DNA from: Streptomyces europaeiscabiei
Lineage (GTDB): Bacteria > Actinomycetota > Actinomycetes > Streptomycetales > Streptomycetaceae
Length of the DNA stretch: 40,756 nt
Direction of reading: 5' to 3'
Assembly (NCBI RefSeq): GCF_001550375.1
Contig: NZ_LRTR01000800.1
Location: 1-40,756, forward strand
Made by a program: the position numbers and the translations under genes. Every line of letters starts with the position of its first letter. Position 1 is the first letter of the stretch. Below are positions 15,932-24,533 of this stretch, one piece after another. A model generated the notes under the pieces. That model had not been told where the DNA came from and ran no database searches. It saw only the letters and a program-made list of their open reading frames with translations.

Positions 15932-17401
15932 TCAGCGCAGGAAGCTGCCGAACAGGGCGTTCGTGTAGGGGGCCGACAGGTCCTTCGGGCCGAAGGCCTG
16001 GGCCGACTTGGTGGTGAGGCCGGATGTGGTGCCGCGCAGCAGCCAGACGGCGCCGTTGGAGGTGTTCTCCGCCGTGGACGCGGCGGCCAGGTCGCGGTGG
16101 CCGTCGCCGTTGACGTCGAGCAGAGCGGTCGTGGCGCCGAACTGGTCGTTCTTCTCGGCCACTCCGGGGACACCCGCCCTGTTCTGGTGGAAGACCTGGG
16201 CCCCGACCCCGGTGAGGCCGGCGGCGCTGCCGTGCAGCAGGGCGACCGAGCCGGCGTCGGCGACGCTGCCGACGTCCTCGCCCTCGATGCCGAGCGCGAC
16301 GTCCGCGTGACCGTCGCCCGTGACGTCGGCGACGGACACGGCGGAGCCGATGTGGTCGCCCTCCTCCTCGGCGCCGGGGAAGCCCGGCAGGTCCTGGTCG
16401 AACTCGTGGGTGTTCTCGGCGGTGAGACCGGCCGCCGAGCCGTACGTGATGTGGGCCTTCCCGCCGCCGGAGCCGGCCACCACGTCGTCGTAGCCGTCGC
16501 CGTTCACGTCCCCGGCGCCGGTGCCGCTGTCCTCGCCCCTGCGGAGGCCGGACGTGTCGCCCCGGGTGAAGCCTGTCGCGCCGCCGCCCAGGAGCAGACG
16601 GTCCTCCCAGTTGCCGTCGCCGCGGTAGGCCATCTGGAGGATGTCGTCGCGGCCGTCGCCGTTGAAGTCGCCGACCTCGCCGGAGACCACCGGGCCGGTG
16701 ATCGACGCGGGGCCGTCCTCGCAGCCGCCTCCCGTCTCGCAGGAGTCGTCCTCCTCGGACCAGCCCCACCACAGGGACCTGTCCAGGAGCGGCAGTACGG
16801 CGGTGGGCTTGCCGTCGCGCTTGATCGGGCCCTTCCACAGAGCGGCCGGGGTACCCGACGGGTCGTCGCCGCTCACCCGCTGCGCGGAGAACAGCGCCAG
16901 GTCGGTCTTGCCGTCGCCGTCGAAGTCACCGGCCTGGGGCACGGCCCCGTACGCGATGCCCGTACCGCCGGTCAGGCCGGACGCGGAACCCCACAGGATC
17001 ACCGAGCCCTCCTTGCCGCCCGCGATCACGAGGTCGCCGTAGCCGTCGCGGTCCAGGTCGGCCCTGGCGAACGAGGCGCCGAAGAACTGGTTCGCGGTGG
17101 CGGCCCCCGGGATCCCGGCGGTCGAACGGCTGACGATCTTCTTGTCCGCCGTCGACAGCCCCGTGGCCGAGCCGTACGTCACGGCCACGTACCCGGCCTT
17201 CGTCTTGTCGGACACGGTCGCGTTCCGCGCGCCGACGACCAGGTCGGCGTAGCCGTCCCCGTTGAAGTCGTCCGCGGCAGGGACGGACGCGGGTGCGGCC
17301 GACGACGAGCCGGAGCCGGTCAGCACCACCGAGGCGGCCAGGGGTACGGCCAGGAGGGCGCTGCTGATCCTGCGGCGGGTGGCTCGGGTCGCTCGGGACA
17401 T
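15932..17401 (-). CDS. Secreted FG-GAP/VCBS beta-propeller protein (copy 2)
   Basis: The protein has 489 residues. A signal peptide (RRRISSALLAVPLAASVVLT, cleavage near SSAAPAS) precedes seven FG-GAP blades with loops DFNGDGYADL, DLDRDGYGDL, DFDGDGKTDL, DFNGDGRDDI, DVNGDGYDDV, DVTGDGHADV and DVNGDGHRDL. It shares with copy 1 the opening 'DLVVGARNATVSDKTKAGYV' type block, the phrase VILWGSASGLT and a near-identical C-terminal segment ending ALFGSFLR / ALFGSEFAK. It has an extra acidic, cysteine-containing loop near residues 215-230 (EEDDSCETGGGCEDGP), which may form a disulfide. No anchor is visible, so it is probably secreted. Function is unknown. Confidence 0.9.
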   Translation of the reverse strand: MSRATRATRRRISSALLAVPLAASVVLTGSGSSSAAPASVPAADDFNGDGYADLVVGARNATVSDKTKAGYVAVTYGSATGLSTADKKIVSRSTAGIPGAATANQFFGASFARADLDRDGYGDLVIAGGKEGSVILWGSASGLTGGTGIAYGAVPQAGDFDGDGKTDLALFSAQRVSGDDPSGTPAALWKGPIKRDGKPTAVLPLLDRSLWWGWSEEDDSCETGGGCEDGPASITGPVVSGEVGDFNGDGRDDILQMAYRGDGNWEDRLLLGGGATGFTRGDTSGLRRGEDSGTGAGDVNGDGYDDVVAGSGGGKAHITYGSAAGLTAENTHEFDQDLPGFPGAEEEGDHIGSAVSVADVTGDGHADVALGIEGEDVGSVADAGSVALLHGSAAGLTGVGAQVFHQNRAGVPGVAEKNDQFGATTALLDVNGDGHRDLAAASTAENTSNGAVWLLRGTTSGLTTKSAQAFGPKDLSAPYTNALFGSFLR

Positions 17402-17900
17402 GGGCGGTGCCTTTCGAGTCAGTCGTGAGAGCTGCTGCTCAGGACGTGCGACTCGAACGGAGGGGCGAGGGTTGTACGGGACGCGTGTGGCGATCCGGCT
17501 CTGGCGTGATCAGTGGCCCGTGGCCGGATAACCCCGCCCGCACCGATGTCGGTCAGGGCTTCAGGCGAGCCGCATCCGACCACGCGGCCGGGACACCGCT
17601 GCCGACCTGGCCCCCGACGAGGTCACCGAGTGGTATCTCATCCAGGCCTGGCTGGCGCCGCCCCCCGATGTGACGGTGCTCCGCCAGACCGACAGCTACA
17701 GAGCCTCGGTGAGCAATGCTCAAGACCTCATAGCCGTGCACGGTGACGGGTGACCCCTACTCAGGACCTGGAGCCGGACTCCTCTTCACAGGCAGAGGGC
17801 CCCGTCACCGTGCATCTGCCGGAGTACGTCGCACATCTCCACGATGACGTCATGATCGTGACCTGAGCCGTCCGTACGGCCACCTCTGAGAGGGCCAGCC
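17402..17900. other. Upstream region of FG-GAP copy 2 with coding scraps
   Basis: About 500 bases without an intact gene. A plus-strand frame at 17601-17753 (ADLAPDEVTEWYLIQAWLAP, PPDVTVLRQTDSYRAS) has protein-like composition and usage but no start codon and no family I recognise. A second bit, VHLPEYVAHLHDDVMIVT, ends at 17866. The promoter of the minus-strand FG-GAP gene should lie in 17410-17520, but no clear hexamers stand out. Confidence 0.35.
17737..17814. repeat. 14-base inverted repeat pair
   Basis: TGCACGGTGACGGG (17737-17750) and CCCGTCACCGTGCA (17801-17814) are perfect inverted copies 50 bases apart. They bracket the end of one coding scrap and the beginning of the next. They might be ends of a tiny insertion, or the trace of a duplicated and inverted piece. 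Confidence 0.45.
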
Positions 17901-18194
17901 GGTGTCAGCAACACTCATCTGGCACAGCGGTTCAAGGAGCTCATCGGCGTCACGCCGAAGCGGCTGGCCCGCACCTACCGCTTCGCCGCCACCGTGTTCG
18001 CGATCAACCCCGCCGGACCGAACGACTGGGGCGACCTCGCCGGTGGCGCAGGCTACTTCGACCAGGCTCGCTTCGGCCACGGGTTCCGGGCGTTCACCGG
18101 GCTCAGGCCGACCCGGTACGTCGAAGTCCGGCGGCGGTTCCTGCGCGAACATCCCGGCCACGTGCTGGACAGCCGGCCGCTGCAGGCCGATTGA
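17901..18194 (+). pseudogene. AraC-family regulator, C-terminal half only
   Basis: The frame ending at TGA 18192-18194 reads GVSNTHLAQRFKELIGVTPK, RLARTYRFAATVFAINPAGP, then AGYFDQARFGHGFRAFTGLR, PTRYVEVRRRFLREHPG. These are the two helix-turn-helix motifs of an AraC regulator. The ligand-binding domain and start codon are missing, and the preceding DNA is unrelated. Intact versions of this regulator are often paired with the DHFR-like gene that follows, so this is probably the broken former partner. Confidence 0.75.
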
Positions 18195-18260
18195 TTTCTT
18201 ACAAGAGCGACAGCTCACGACACGCTAATTTGGGGGCACCCCGAAGCAGAGGAGAGCCCT

Positions 18261-18842
18261 GTGGGCAAGGTGGTCATGTACAGCTCGGTGTCGGTGGACG
18301 GCTTCGTCGCGGACGAGAATGACCAGCCCGGACCACTGTTCGACTGGTTGTCCAGCGGTGACGTCCCGTTGGACGAGAGCGGCGAGGTGAAGGTGTCGCA
18401 GACGTCCTACGACTACACCCGGCCGTACTGGGACCAGATCGGGGTGACAATCTGCGGCCGCCACGTCTTCGACCTGACGGACGGCTGGGACGGGAAGCCT
18501 CCGGGCGGGATCGACCACGTGGTCGTCGTGACGCACCGGCCGCAGCCCGAGGGCTGGGACACCGAGGCGCCGTTTCACTTCGTCGACGGCGTCGAGGCAG
18601 CCGTGGCCAAAGCGCAGGAGCTTGCGGGTGACCGCATGGTCGAGGTCGCCGCCGGCGACGTCGGTGGCCAGGTGCTTGCCGCGGGCCTGGTCGACGAGGT
18701 GCGCATGGACGTCGTACCCGTCGTGTTCGGGTCCGGCAAGCGCTACTTCGGGTCGGTCGGCGCGCAGCACCTGTTGGAGGATCCTGACGTGGTGATTCAG
18801 GGCAACCGGGTGCTTCACCTGCGCTATCGGGTGCGCCGTTGA
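18261..18842 (+). CDS. Dihydrofolate-reductase/RibD-C family protein
   Basis: The protein has 193 residues. The GTG at 18261 follows AGAGGAG. It has the DHFR-like fold of the RibD C-terminal family: MYSSVSVDGFVADENDQPGP at the N-terminus, an ICGRHVFDLTDGW segment, VEVAAGDVGGQVLAAGLVDE (NADPH site) and VPVVFGSGKRYFG near the end. It probably reduces a small molecule with NADPH, but it is not the housekeeping folate enzyme. A TAATTT (18226-18231) could be its -10. It lies directly after the AraC tail. Confidence 0.86.
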   Translation: MGKVVMYSSVSVDGFVADENDQPGPLFDWLSSGDVPLDESGEVKVSQTSYDYTRPYWDQIGVTICGRHVFDLTDGWDGKPPGGIDHVVVVTHRPQPEGWDTEAPFHFVDGVEAAVAKAQELAGDRMVEVAAGDVGGQVLAAGLVDEVRMDVVPVVFGSGKRYFGSVGAQHLLEDPDVVIQGNRVLHLRYRVRR

Positions 18843-18988
18843 CCGATCTGGGCGAATACGCGAAGAAGTCCACTGCGAACGGTGACTCAAGATCGGGGCT
18901 CCGGCTGCGTTTGCGCATCGCTGTCCCTGGTCGGGCAGCCGACGTCGATCCGCCCCAGCACCTCACCTGCGGCAAGTTCAACTCAAGA

Positions 18989-20446
18989 TCACTGGTTGCC
19001 GGTTTCCGTCGTACCTTTGGCCGACCACCGGGAAGAGCGGCTTTTCACCAATGAAGGGTGTAGTCGGGGTCTGAATCCGCCTGTCTCGAGTAGGGATCGG
19101 GCGATGTAGCGGGTGAGGTTGCGGAAGCCGAGGGCGGAGCCGTGCAGGTGCTCCAGGCGGCCGTTGATCGTTGCGGTTGGACCGTTGCTGGTGCCGGGCC
19201 GGTCGAAGCAGGCCAGTACGTCAGCGGCTCGCTTGCTCAGGGTGCGGCCGAGCCTGGCGATCTCGACCAGCGGCTTGGGGACGCCGGCGCTGAGCGACTC
19301 GATCTGCTTGACCATCAGCTCGTGGTCCGCAGCTGGGTCGGGGGTGCCGGTAAGCGGCGATCATCCGCTGGTTGATGGCCCAGGTGGCCTCGACCTCGAC
19401 GCGTTCATCGATGGCGAACAGGGCCGTGAGTCGGGCGGCCTGCTTGTCGGTGAGCAGGTCGGCACCGGTGTGCAAGGTTCGCCGGGCACGGTAGAGCGGG
19501 TCGTTCTTACGGCCGCGGCGGCCGCGGGTGCTCTGCTGAACGCGGCGGCGGCAGCCGTTGAGGGCGTCGCCGGCCAGGCGCACCACGTGGACGGGGGCCA
19601 CCGCGACCGCAGCGGGGATCTCCTCAGCGGAGGCGGTCTTGAAGCCGCTGAACCCGTCCCTCGCGACGACCTCCAGGGCCTCGCGCCACGCCTGGGGCGC
19701 TGGGTGAGCCAGGCCTTGAACGCGGCCTTGGAGCGGCCCGGGACCATGTCCAGCAGCCTCGCTGAACCTGTCCCGGCGCGCACCGGCGTGAGATCGATGA
19801 TCACGGTGACGTACTTGTCCCCGCGGCTGGTGTGGCGCCACACGTGCTCATCGACCCCGATGCCCTTCACACCCTTCGACCGGCCGGGATCGTTGATCAG
19901 CACCCGTCGGCCCTCGGGCAGGACCGCGTCGTTTGCGGCGTTCCACGCGACGCCAAGCCCTTGGGCGACGCAAGCGATGCTCAAGGGCTGGCACACGATC
20001 GCCTCCAGCGCCCAGGCCAGTCCATGACGCGACAGCCTGGCCCACGGCCCGGCCGCGCGGCTGGTGTCCTGGCGCCACACATGCCCACACCCGGTGCACC
20101 GGTACCGGCGGATCGTCACCAGCAGGGTGGTCGGTCGCCAGCCCAGCGGCTCGTGCGCCAGCTCCCGCGTGACGGTGTCCCGGGGTCTTCCTGCACACCC
20201 GCAGCGTGGGCACCAGCCCTCGGTGCCGTCATTGTCATCGGCCTTCAGGACCCGGCACGCCAGGACCGCGCGATCAGGCTCCAGACGCTGGCCGACCACG
20301 ACCAGGCCGAGCTTGTCCAGGCGGCAGAACGTGGTCAGGTCAGGGCAGCCGAAGGTAGCGCCAGGAACGTCGAGGTCTTCCAGATGGGCGGCGTAGGAAC
20401 CTCCATTCCTCGGAGGACCTCGACACCTGCCCCGGGACCGACGCAC
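18989..20446 (-). pseudogene. ISL3-family transposase, two frameshifts
   Basis: The minus strand codes for an ISL3 transposase in three frames. Frame one (20446 to about 19695) has the zinc-binding part (CPRCGCAGRPRD, YRCTGCGHVWRQDTS) and the start of the DDE domain (GVDEHVWRHTSRGDKYVTVI, IDLTPVRAGTGSARLLDMV). After a shift near 19695 comes QAWREALEVVARDGFSGFKT...RARRTLHTGADLLTDKQAAR. After a shift near 19342 comes RPGTSNGPTATINGRLEHLH and SALGFRNLTRYIARSLLETG. The final 'E' region NGPTEAINGR has Ala/Thr in place of Glu (TATING), so even with repaired frames it may be inactive. The reading frame stops outside the element, at 18989. Confidence 0.87.
19039..19066. repeat. ISL3 left terminal inverted repeat
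   Basis: It starts GGCTTTTCACCAATGAAG and ends GGGTGTAGTCG. It is the transposase 3' end side. Confidence 0.7.
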
Positions 20447-20464
20447 CAGCCACCATCCAACCAG

Positions 20465-20490
20465 CGACTACACCCTCAATGTAAAGAGCC
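20465..20490. repeat. ISL3 right terminal inverted repeat
   Basis: CGACTACACCCTCAATGTAA continues to AGAGCC. Its reverse complement starts GGCTCTTTACATTGAGGG and agrees with the left end. The 257 bases from here to the next gene hold nothing recognisable. Confidence 0.72.
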
Positions 20491-20747
20491 GGTTTTCCCT
20501 CCGACCCGTGCGGGTTTTCCGTACCGCTGTCAGATGCTCCGGCGGGGCACCGGGGGAGTGAGGTCCGGCCGCTGCCTCGCTGCGCCGCTGTTCCCTCGTG
20601 AGTCTGCCCCCGGCTTGCCGTACGGCCGGTGGCCGTGGCTGATCGGACGGTGGCGGCTGCTGCTGCTCGGGGCTCGGCCGAAGAGAGATTCACACACTGC
20701 CCGACGGCTCGAAGAGCTTCAGGCGACACGAACCGGATCATGAGCCA

Positions 20748-21692
20748 CTACATGGCATCCTGCTGTTCCAGCCATTTCGTAATCGCCTGGTTCGTTTCTT
20801 CCGGCTTCTCTTGCTGGATCCAATGACCGCAATCCAGATTGACCACTTCCACATGGGGCACGAACTCTGCCAGCTTTTCAGACCTCTGGACCGCATCCCG
20901 GTCCCCGTAGATCATGAGTGTGGGCTGCTGGATGATCGGGTCCACGTCCGCCAGCAAGTGCCAGTTGCGGTCAAGGTTTCTGTACCAATTCACACTGCCC
21001 GTGAACCCTGTCGATTCGAAGGCGGAGACGAAAACGGCCAGTTCGCTGTCGCTCATGACGGGATCACCGAGTGGCGATTCCGCTCTGGCGAGATCGATCA
21101 GCGCCATACCCGGCTGAGGCTCCCTGGGGGGCTCGTTCTTCCGGTACATGTTGCGAAGAAACTGGAAGGTGTTCTCTTCGAACACGGCGTCCGCGACGCC
21201 TGGCTGCCGATTGAAGTGGACGAAATAGAAGTCGCCGCCAAGCACATCCTCCATGAACTCGATCCAGGGCTTTTCTCCGCGCTCCTGGTAAGGCAAGCTC
21301 AGGTTGATCACTTTGTTTACACGGTTCGGATGCAGCAGGGTCAGTCCCCAGACGACCATTGCGCCCCAGTCATGACCGACAAAGGTGGCATCTTCGTATC
21401 CGTAGTGATCGAGAAGTGCGACGAGGTCACCCGACAGGTGTGCAATGTCGTAGTCCGTTACTTCAGTTGGACGGGATGAGTTCCCGTAACCCCGCTGGTT
21501 CGGGACGATGACATGGTAGCCCGCTGCGGCGAGGGCGGACATCTGATGGCGCCAAGAAAAGGCGTGCTCCGGCCAGCCATGACAGAGCACAATGGGTTTT
21601 CCGGAATTCTGTCGGCCTGCTTCAAATACTTCAAGCTCCACACCGTTGACCGAAATAAGGGTGGGCTTGGGAAAATCGGCTGCATCGAACAT
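20748..21692 (-). CDS. Alpha/beta hydrolase, soluble epoxide hydrolase type
   Basis: The protein has 314 residues. The oxyanion motif is HGWPE (38-42), the nucleophile aspartate lies in GHDWGA (D108), the acid is in GDRDAV (D264 or D266), and the base is in CGHWIQQEKP (H290). An aspartate nucleophile plus WYRN (Y237) in the cap fits epoxide hydrolases or haloalkane-type relatives; the HGxP motif favours epoxide hydrolase. No signal peptide is present, so it acts in the cytoplasm. The ATG at 21692 follows GAGAGGAA. Third codon positions are richer in A/T than in neighbouring genes, suggesting acquisition from elsewhere. It diverges from a WYL regulator. Confidence 0.88.
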   Translation of the reverse strand: MFDAADFPKPTLISVNGVELEVFEAGRQNSGKPIVLCHGWPEHAFSWRHQMSALAAAGYHVIVPNQRGYGNSSRPTEVTDYDIAHLSGDLVALLDHYGYEDATFVGHDWGAMVVWGLTLLHPNRVNKVINLSLPYQERGEKPWIEFMEDVLGGDFYFVHFNRQPGVADAVFEENTFQFLRNMYRKNEPPREPQPGMALIDLARAESPLGDPVMSDSELAVFVSAFESTGFTGSVNWYRNLDRNWHLLADVDPIIQQPTLMIYGDRDAVQRSEKLAEFVPHVEVVNLDCGHWIQQEKPEETNQAITKWLEQQDAM

Positions 21693-21842
21693 TGCATTTC
21701 CTCTCTTTCTTTTCGGGGTGATCAGGCTCAGGCGACGAAGGTCCCCGAACACAGCGTCGGCGCACCCCCGACGGGCCGGGGGCCGATACGGCCGTGGGCA
21801 GTGGGACCCGCCGGTGAGGCCATGTCGCCATCTTGCCGACCG

Positions 21843-21867
21843 AAACCGGTCACCCCATGACCGGTTT
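21843..21867. promoter_or_regulatory. Candidate operator: perfect 10-base inverted repeat
   Basis: AAACCGGTCA (21843-21852) and TGACCGGTTT (21858-21867) are perfect inverted copies with a 5-base centre, 20 bases before the WYL regulator start. An in-frame ATG at 21857 falls inside the repeat, which argues for the later start. The site is well placed for autoregulation and perhaps for control of the divergent hydrolase. Confidence 0.62.
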
Positions 21868-21886
21868 TTGTGGAAGTGTCGTCGGC

Positions 21887-22834
21887 ATGCGAACCGACCG
21901 GCTGGTGGCCACCCTCCTCCTGCTGCAACGGCGCGAGCAGGTGACAGCAGCAGAGGTCGCCCGAGAACTGGAGGTCTCCGAGCGCACCGCCCGCCGCGAC
22001 CTCGACGCCCTGGCCATGGCCGGGGTGCCCGTGTACTCCCTGCAGGGCCGAAGCGGCGGCTGGCGCCTCGTGGGCGGCGCCCGCACCGACCTGTCCGGGC
22101 TGACCGCCGGCGAGGCCCGCGCCCTGTTCCTGGTCGCCGGCCCGGCCTCGGCCGCGACACCGGCCGTGAAAGCAGCACTGCGCAAGCTCGTCCATGCCCT
22201 GCCGGAACCCTTCCGGGTCCAGGCCGAGGCAGCAGCGTCGTCGCTGGTCACGGACCCACAACGATGGGGGTCGAGCCGGATCGAGCACCGACCGCCCCGC
22301 TTCCTCGACGAACTCCAGGACGCGGTGATCCGCGGCGTCCAGGTACGGCTCGGCTACATCGACCGCAAAGGCACCGAAACCGAGAGAACCGTCCACCCCC
22401 TGGGCATCGTCGCCAAAGGCCCGTCGTGGTACCTCGTCTCCAACACCGACGCAGGCCGGCGGACCTTCCGGATCGACCGCGTGTCGTCCGCCGACCCGAC
22501 CGACGATCCCGTGCACCGACCCGAGGACTTCGACCTTGCCGAGAGCTGGCACGAGATCGCCGACGAGGTCGACCGCAAGCGAACGCCCCTCGAAATTCAG
22601 GCGGTATGCGCGCCCCACGGGATAGGCCTGCTCCGGATGGCGCTCGGAGGTCGGCTCGAGGTGGGAGGTTCCACGACCGACGGCCGCATCGAGGTCGTGA
22701 TCCGCGGCCACAACGAGTACGTGCTCGCCGGCGAGCTTGCCGGGCTGGTCGAATGGCTCGAGGTGACTGGCCCTCCGGGTGTGCGAGACCACCTGGCCTC
22801 GATCGGCAACGCGCTCGTTGAGCGGTACGGCTGA
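21887..22834 (+). CDS. YafY-type WYL-domain transcriptional regulator
   Basis: The protein has 315 residues. An N-terminal winged helix (MRTDRLVATLLLLQRREQVT, AAEVARELEVSERTARRDLD, AGVPVYSLQGRSGGWRLV) is followed by a WYL domain centred on VHPLGIVAKGPSWYLVSNTD and FRIDRVSSA, and by the C-terminal WCX region. These proteins bind small ligands or nucleic-acid signals and regulate neighbouring genes. The start at 21887 is favoured over 21833 and 21857 because the upstream starts sit in or before the palindrome, although the ribosome site is weak (GGAAG, 21872-21876). The neighbouring hydrolase is the likely target. Confidence 0.87.
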   Translation: MRTDRLVATLLLLQRREQVTAAEVARELEVSERTARRDLDALAMAGVPVYSLQGRSGGWRLVGGARTDLSGLTAGEARALFLVAGPASAATPAVKAALRKLVHALPEPFRVQAEAAASSLVTDPQRWGSSRIEHRPPRFLDELQDAVIRGVQVRLGYIDRKGTETERTVHPLGIVAKGPSWYLVSNTDAGRRTFRIDRVSSADPTDDPVHRPEDFDLAESWHEIADEVDRKRTPLEIQAVCAPHGIGLLRMALGGRLEVGGSTTDGRIEVVIRGHNEYVLAGELAGLVEWLEVTGPPGVRDHLASIGNALVERYG

Positions 22835-22931
22835 GATCGCCCCATAGTGTCGAAGTGCGGAGCTTGGAGGCGTCCTCGCGGAAATCCCCACTCTCAGGAC
22901 CGCATCAGCGTCGGCCGTCAGCTCCCTCTGA

Positions 22932-24359
22932 TCACAGCGTGGCGCGCAGATGGCTCACCGTGACGAAGTGGAAGCCTTGGGCGGTGAGGGAACGAAGGAT
23001 CTCGGGGACGGCGGCGACGGACGTCGGGTGGATGTCGTGCATCAGGACGACGCTGTTGCGCCGCGCCTTGGCGATGACCGTCTGAGCGACCTTGGCGCTG
23101 TCCCGGTACTTCCAGTCCTCCGTGTCGACGTCCCACAGCACCGGCGACAGTGTGGTGGCGGCCTTCACCTTGGCGTTGACCGCGCCGTACGGCGGCCGGA
23201 AGAGGGTGGGGGCCTTGCCGGTGGCGGCCTTGATCGCGGCGGTGGTGCGGCCCAGTTGGTAGGCGACCTGCTCCGGGGAGAGCTTGGTGAGATCGGGGTG
23301 GTTCCAGGAGTGGTTGCCGACCTCGTGACCGGCCTTCGCCTCGGCGCGTACGAGTTCGGGATGGGCAGCCACGTTCTGGCCGACGGTGAAGAAGGTGACA
23401 CGCGCCTTGTGCCGGGCGAGGTGGTTCAGCAGGGTCGCGGTCTCCGGGGCGGCGGGGCCGTCGTCGAAGGTCAGGGCGATGCACTTGACCTTCTTGCAGT
23501 CGGTGTCGTCGTCGGCGGAGGCGGTGTGGGTGGGCATGGCCATTCTGGGCGTGTGTGGGGCGCCCAGGTCGAGGTCGCTGCTGGGGTGCTCGGTCTGCTT
23601 CTGGGCGTGTCGGCCGAAGGGGGACAGCCAGGGGGTGATCGTCGCCTTGTCGAGGGCCACGACGTAGGACCCGGCTGCAGAGGATCCCACCGTGCCTGAG
23701 TCGAGCTGAACTCGGAGACCGCCGTCGGCGGTGAAAGACAGATCGTCGAGAAGGTCGGCGCGGTTGGTGGTGTCGGCGAAGGAGTCGTCGAGGTAGGCAG
23801 GGTCCACCCCCTCGCGTCCTGTGAGCTGCTTCTTCAGGGCGGCGGTGAAGACTTCCCGTGAACCGTCGGCGATGAGGGCGAGTGCCTGGCGGTAGGCGCC
23901 GTCCTCCCCGTCGTACCAGTACGTGCTGGTCGACTGCCCGTTGCCGGCCCCACTGCCGTCCAGGGTGGTGAGCCGGACTCCGAGCACGTCACCCGAGGCG
24001 ACCAGGAACCGGTGGCTGACATTGAGCTCACCGCCCGCAGGCGAGCCGCTGCCGCACCTGCTGGAGCGGAAGGAGGCCAGGAGCCGGTCGACGTCCTTCT
24101 TCATCGCGGCCGTCATCGCCTCCGCTCCGGGCACATCCGGGTAGCTGATGGCGAACGGGCAGGAACTTTGTTCACTGCTGTCGTTGACGATCTCCAGACC
24201 CTTGATCCTCGACGGGTCGACCGTCCTGGAGGCGGACGGTCCGGCCGGCACCGGCTCGGGGGAGGGGGACGGGGTTCCGGACCCCTTGGCGCAGGCCGCG
24301 GTCAGGGCGAGCGAACCGAGCAGGAGAAGCGCCTTGGGGACGAGGGCGTGAGAGCGCAT
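22932..24359 (-). CDS. Lipoprotein polysaccharide deacetylase (NodB domain)
   Basis: The protein has 475 residues. A signal peptide ends in a lipobox (SLALTAAC, C23), so it is a surface lipoprotein. A Ser/Pro linker leads to an N-terminal DUF3298/RsiV-like domain (about 45-245). The C-terminal NodB domain carries TFDDGP (297-302), the metal-binding HSWNH (350-354), RPPYG (388-392), DVDTEDW and LMHDIH. It should remove acetyl groups from peptidoglycan or chitin-like polymers using a metal ion. The ATG at 24359 is chosen over GTG 24368 because AGGTG precedes it. The next gene upstream ends 165 bases away, so it may be transcribed alone. Confidence 0.9.
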   Translation of the reverse strand: MRSHALVPKALLLLGSLALTAACAKGSGTPSPSPEPVPAGPSASRTVDPSRIKGLEIVNDSSEQSSCPFAISYPDVPGAEAMTAAMKKDVDRLLASFRSSRCGSGSPAGGELNVSHRFLVASGDVLGVRLTTLDGSGAGNGQSTSTYWYDGEDGAYRQALALIADGSREVFTAALKKQLTGREGVDPAYLDDSFADTTNRADLLDDLSFTADGGLRVQLDSGTVGSSAAGSYVVALDKATITPWLSPFGRHAQKQTEHPSSDLDLGAPHTPRMAMPTHTASADDDTDCKKVKCIALTFDDGPAAPETATLLNHLARHKARVTFFTVGQNVAAHPELVRAEAKAGHEVGNHSWNHPDLTKLSPEQVAYQLGRTTAAIKAATGKAPTLFRPPYGAVNAKVKAATTLSPVLWDVDTEDWKYRDSAKVAQTVIAKARRNSVVLMHDIHPTSVAAVPEILRSLTAQGFHFVTVSHLRATL

Positions 24360-24533
24360 GCGGAGCACCTGGGAGAGAGGACGTGCCGGGCGTCGCGGAA
24401 CGGACGCCGGTCGGCCGCCCTGCGCAGGAAGTGCGCGGACGGCCGTTGCGCTCTCGATGTTCCAGGTCAGGGCCGTTTTTCAGCGACCCTCGGTGTCGCT
24501 CTGAACAATCCTCCGCTTCCGATCATGGCTCCC

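Larger units (their letters stand above)
19039..20490 (-). mobile_element. ISL3-family insertion sequence
   Basis: About 1.45 kb bounded by related terminal repeats. The left end (19039-19066) begins GGCTTTTCAC and ends GGGTGTAGTCG. The right end, read inward from 20490, begins GGCTCTTTACATTGAGGGTG and ends TAGTCG at 20465. These match in order with a few substitutions and a two-base length difference. The flanking 8 bases on the two sides (GGAAGAGC and GGTTTTCC) do not match, so the target duplication has decayed or one end was rearranged. Confidence 0.78.

Noticed and set aside
21693..22178. Upstream extension of the epoxide hydrolase frame
   Set aside because: The extra residues overlap the WYL regulator antisense and have no homology pattern; ATG 21692 has a good ribosome site.
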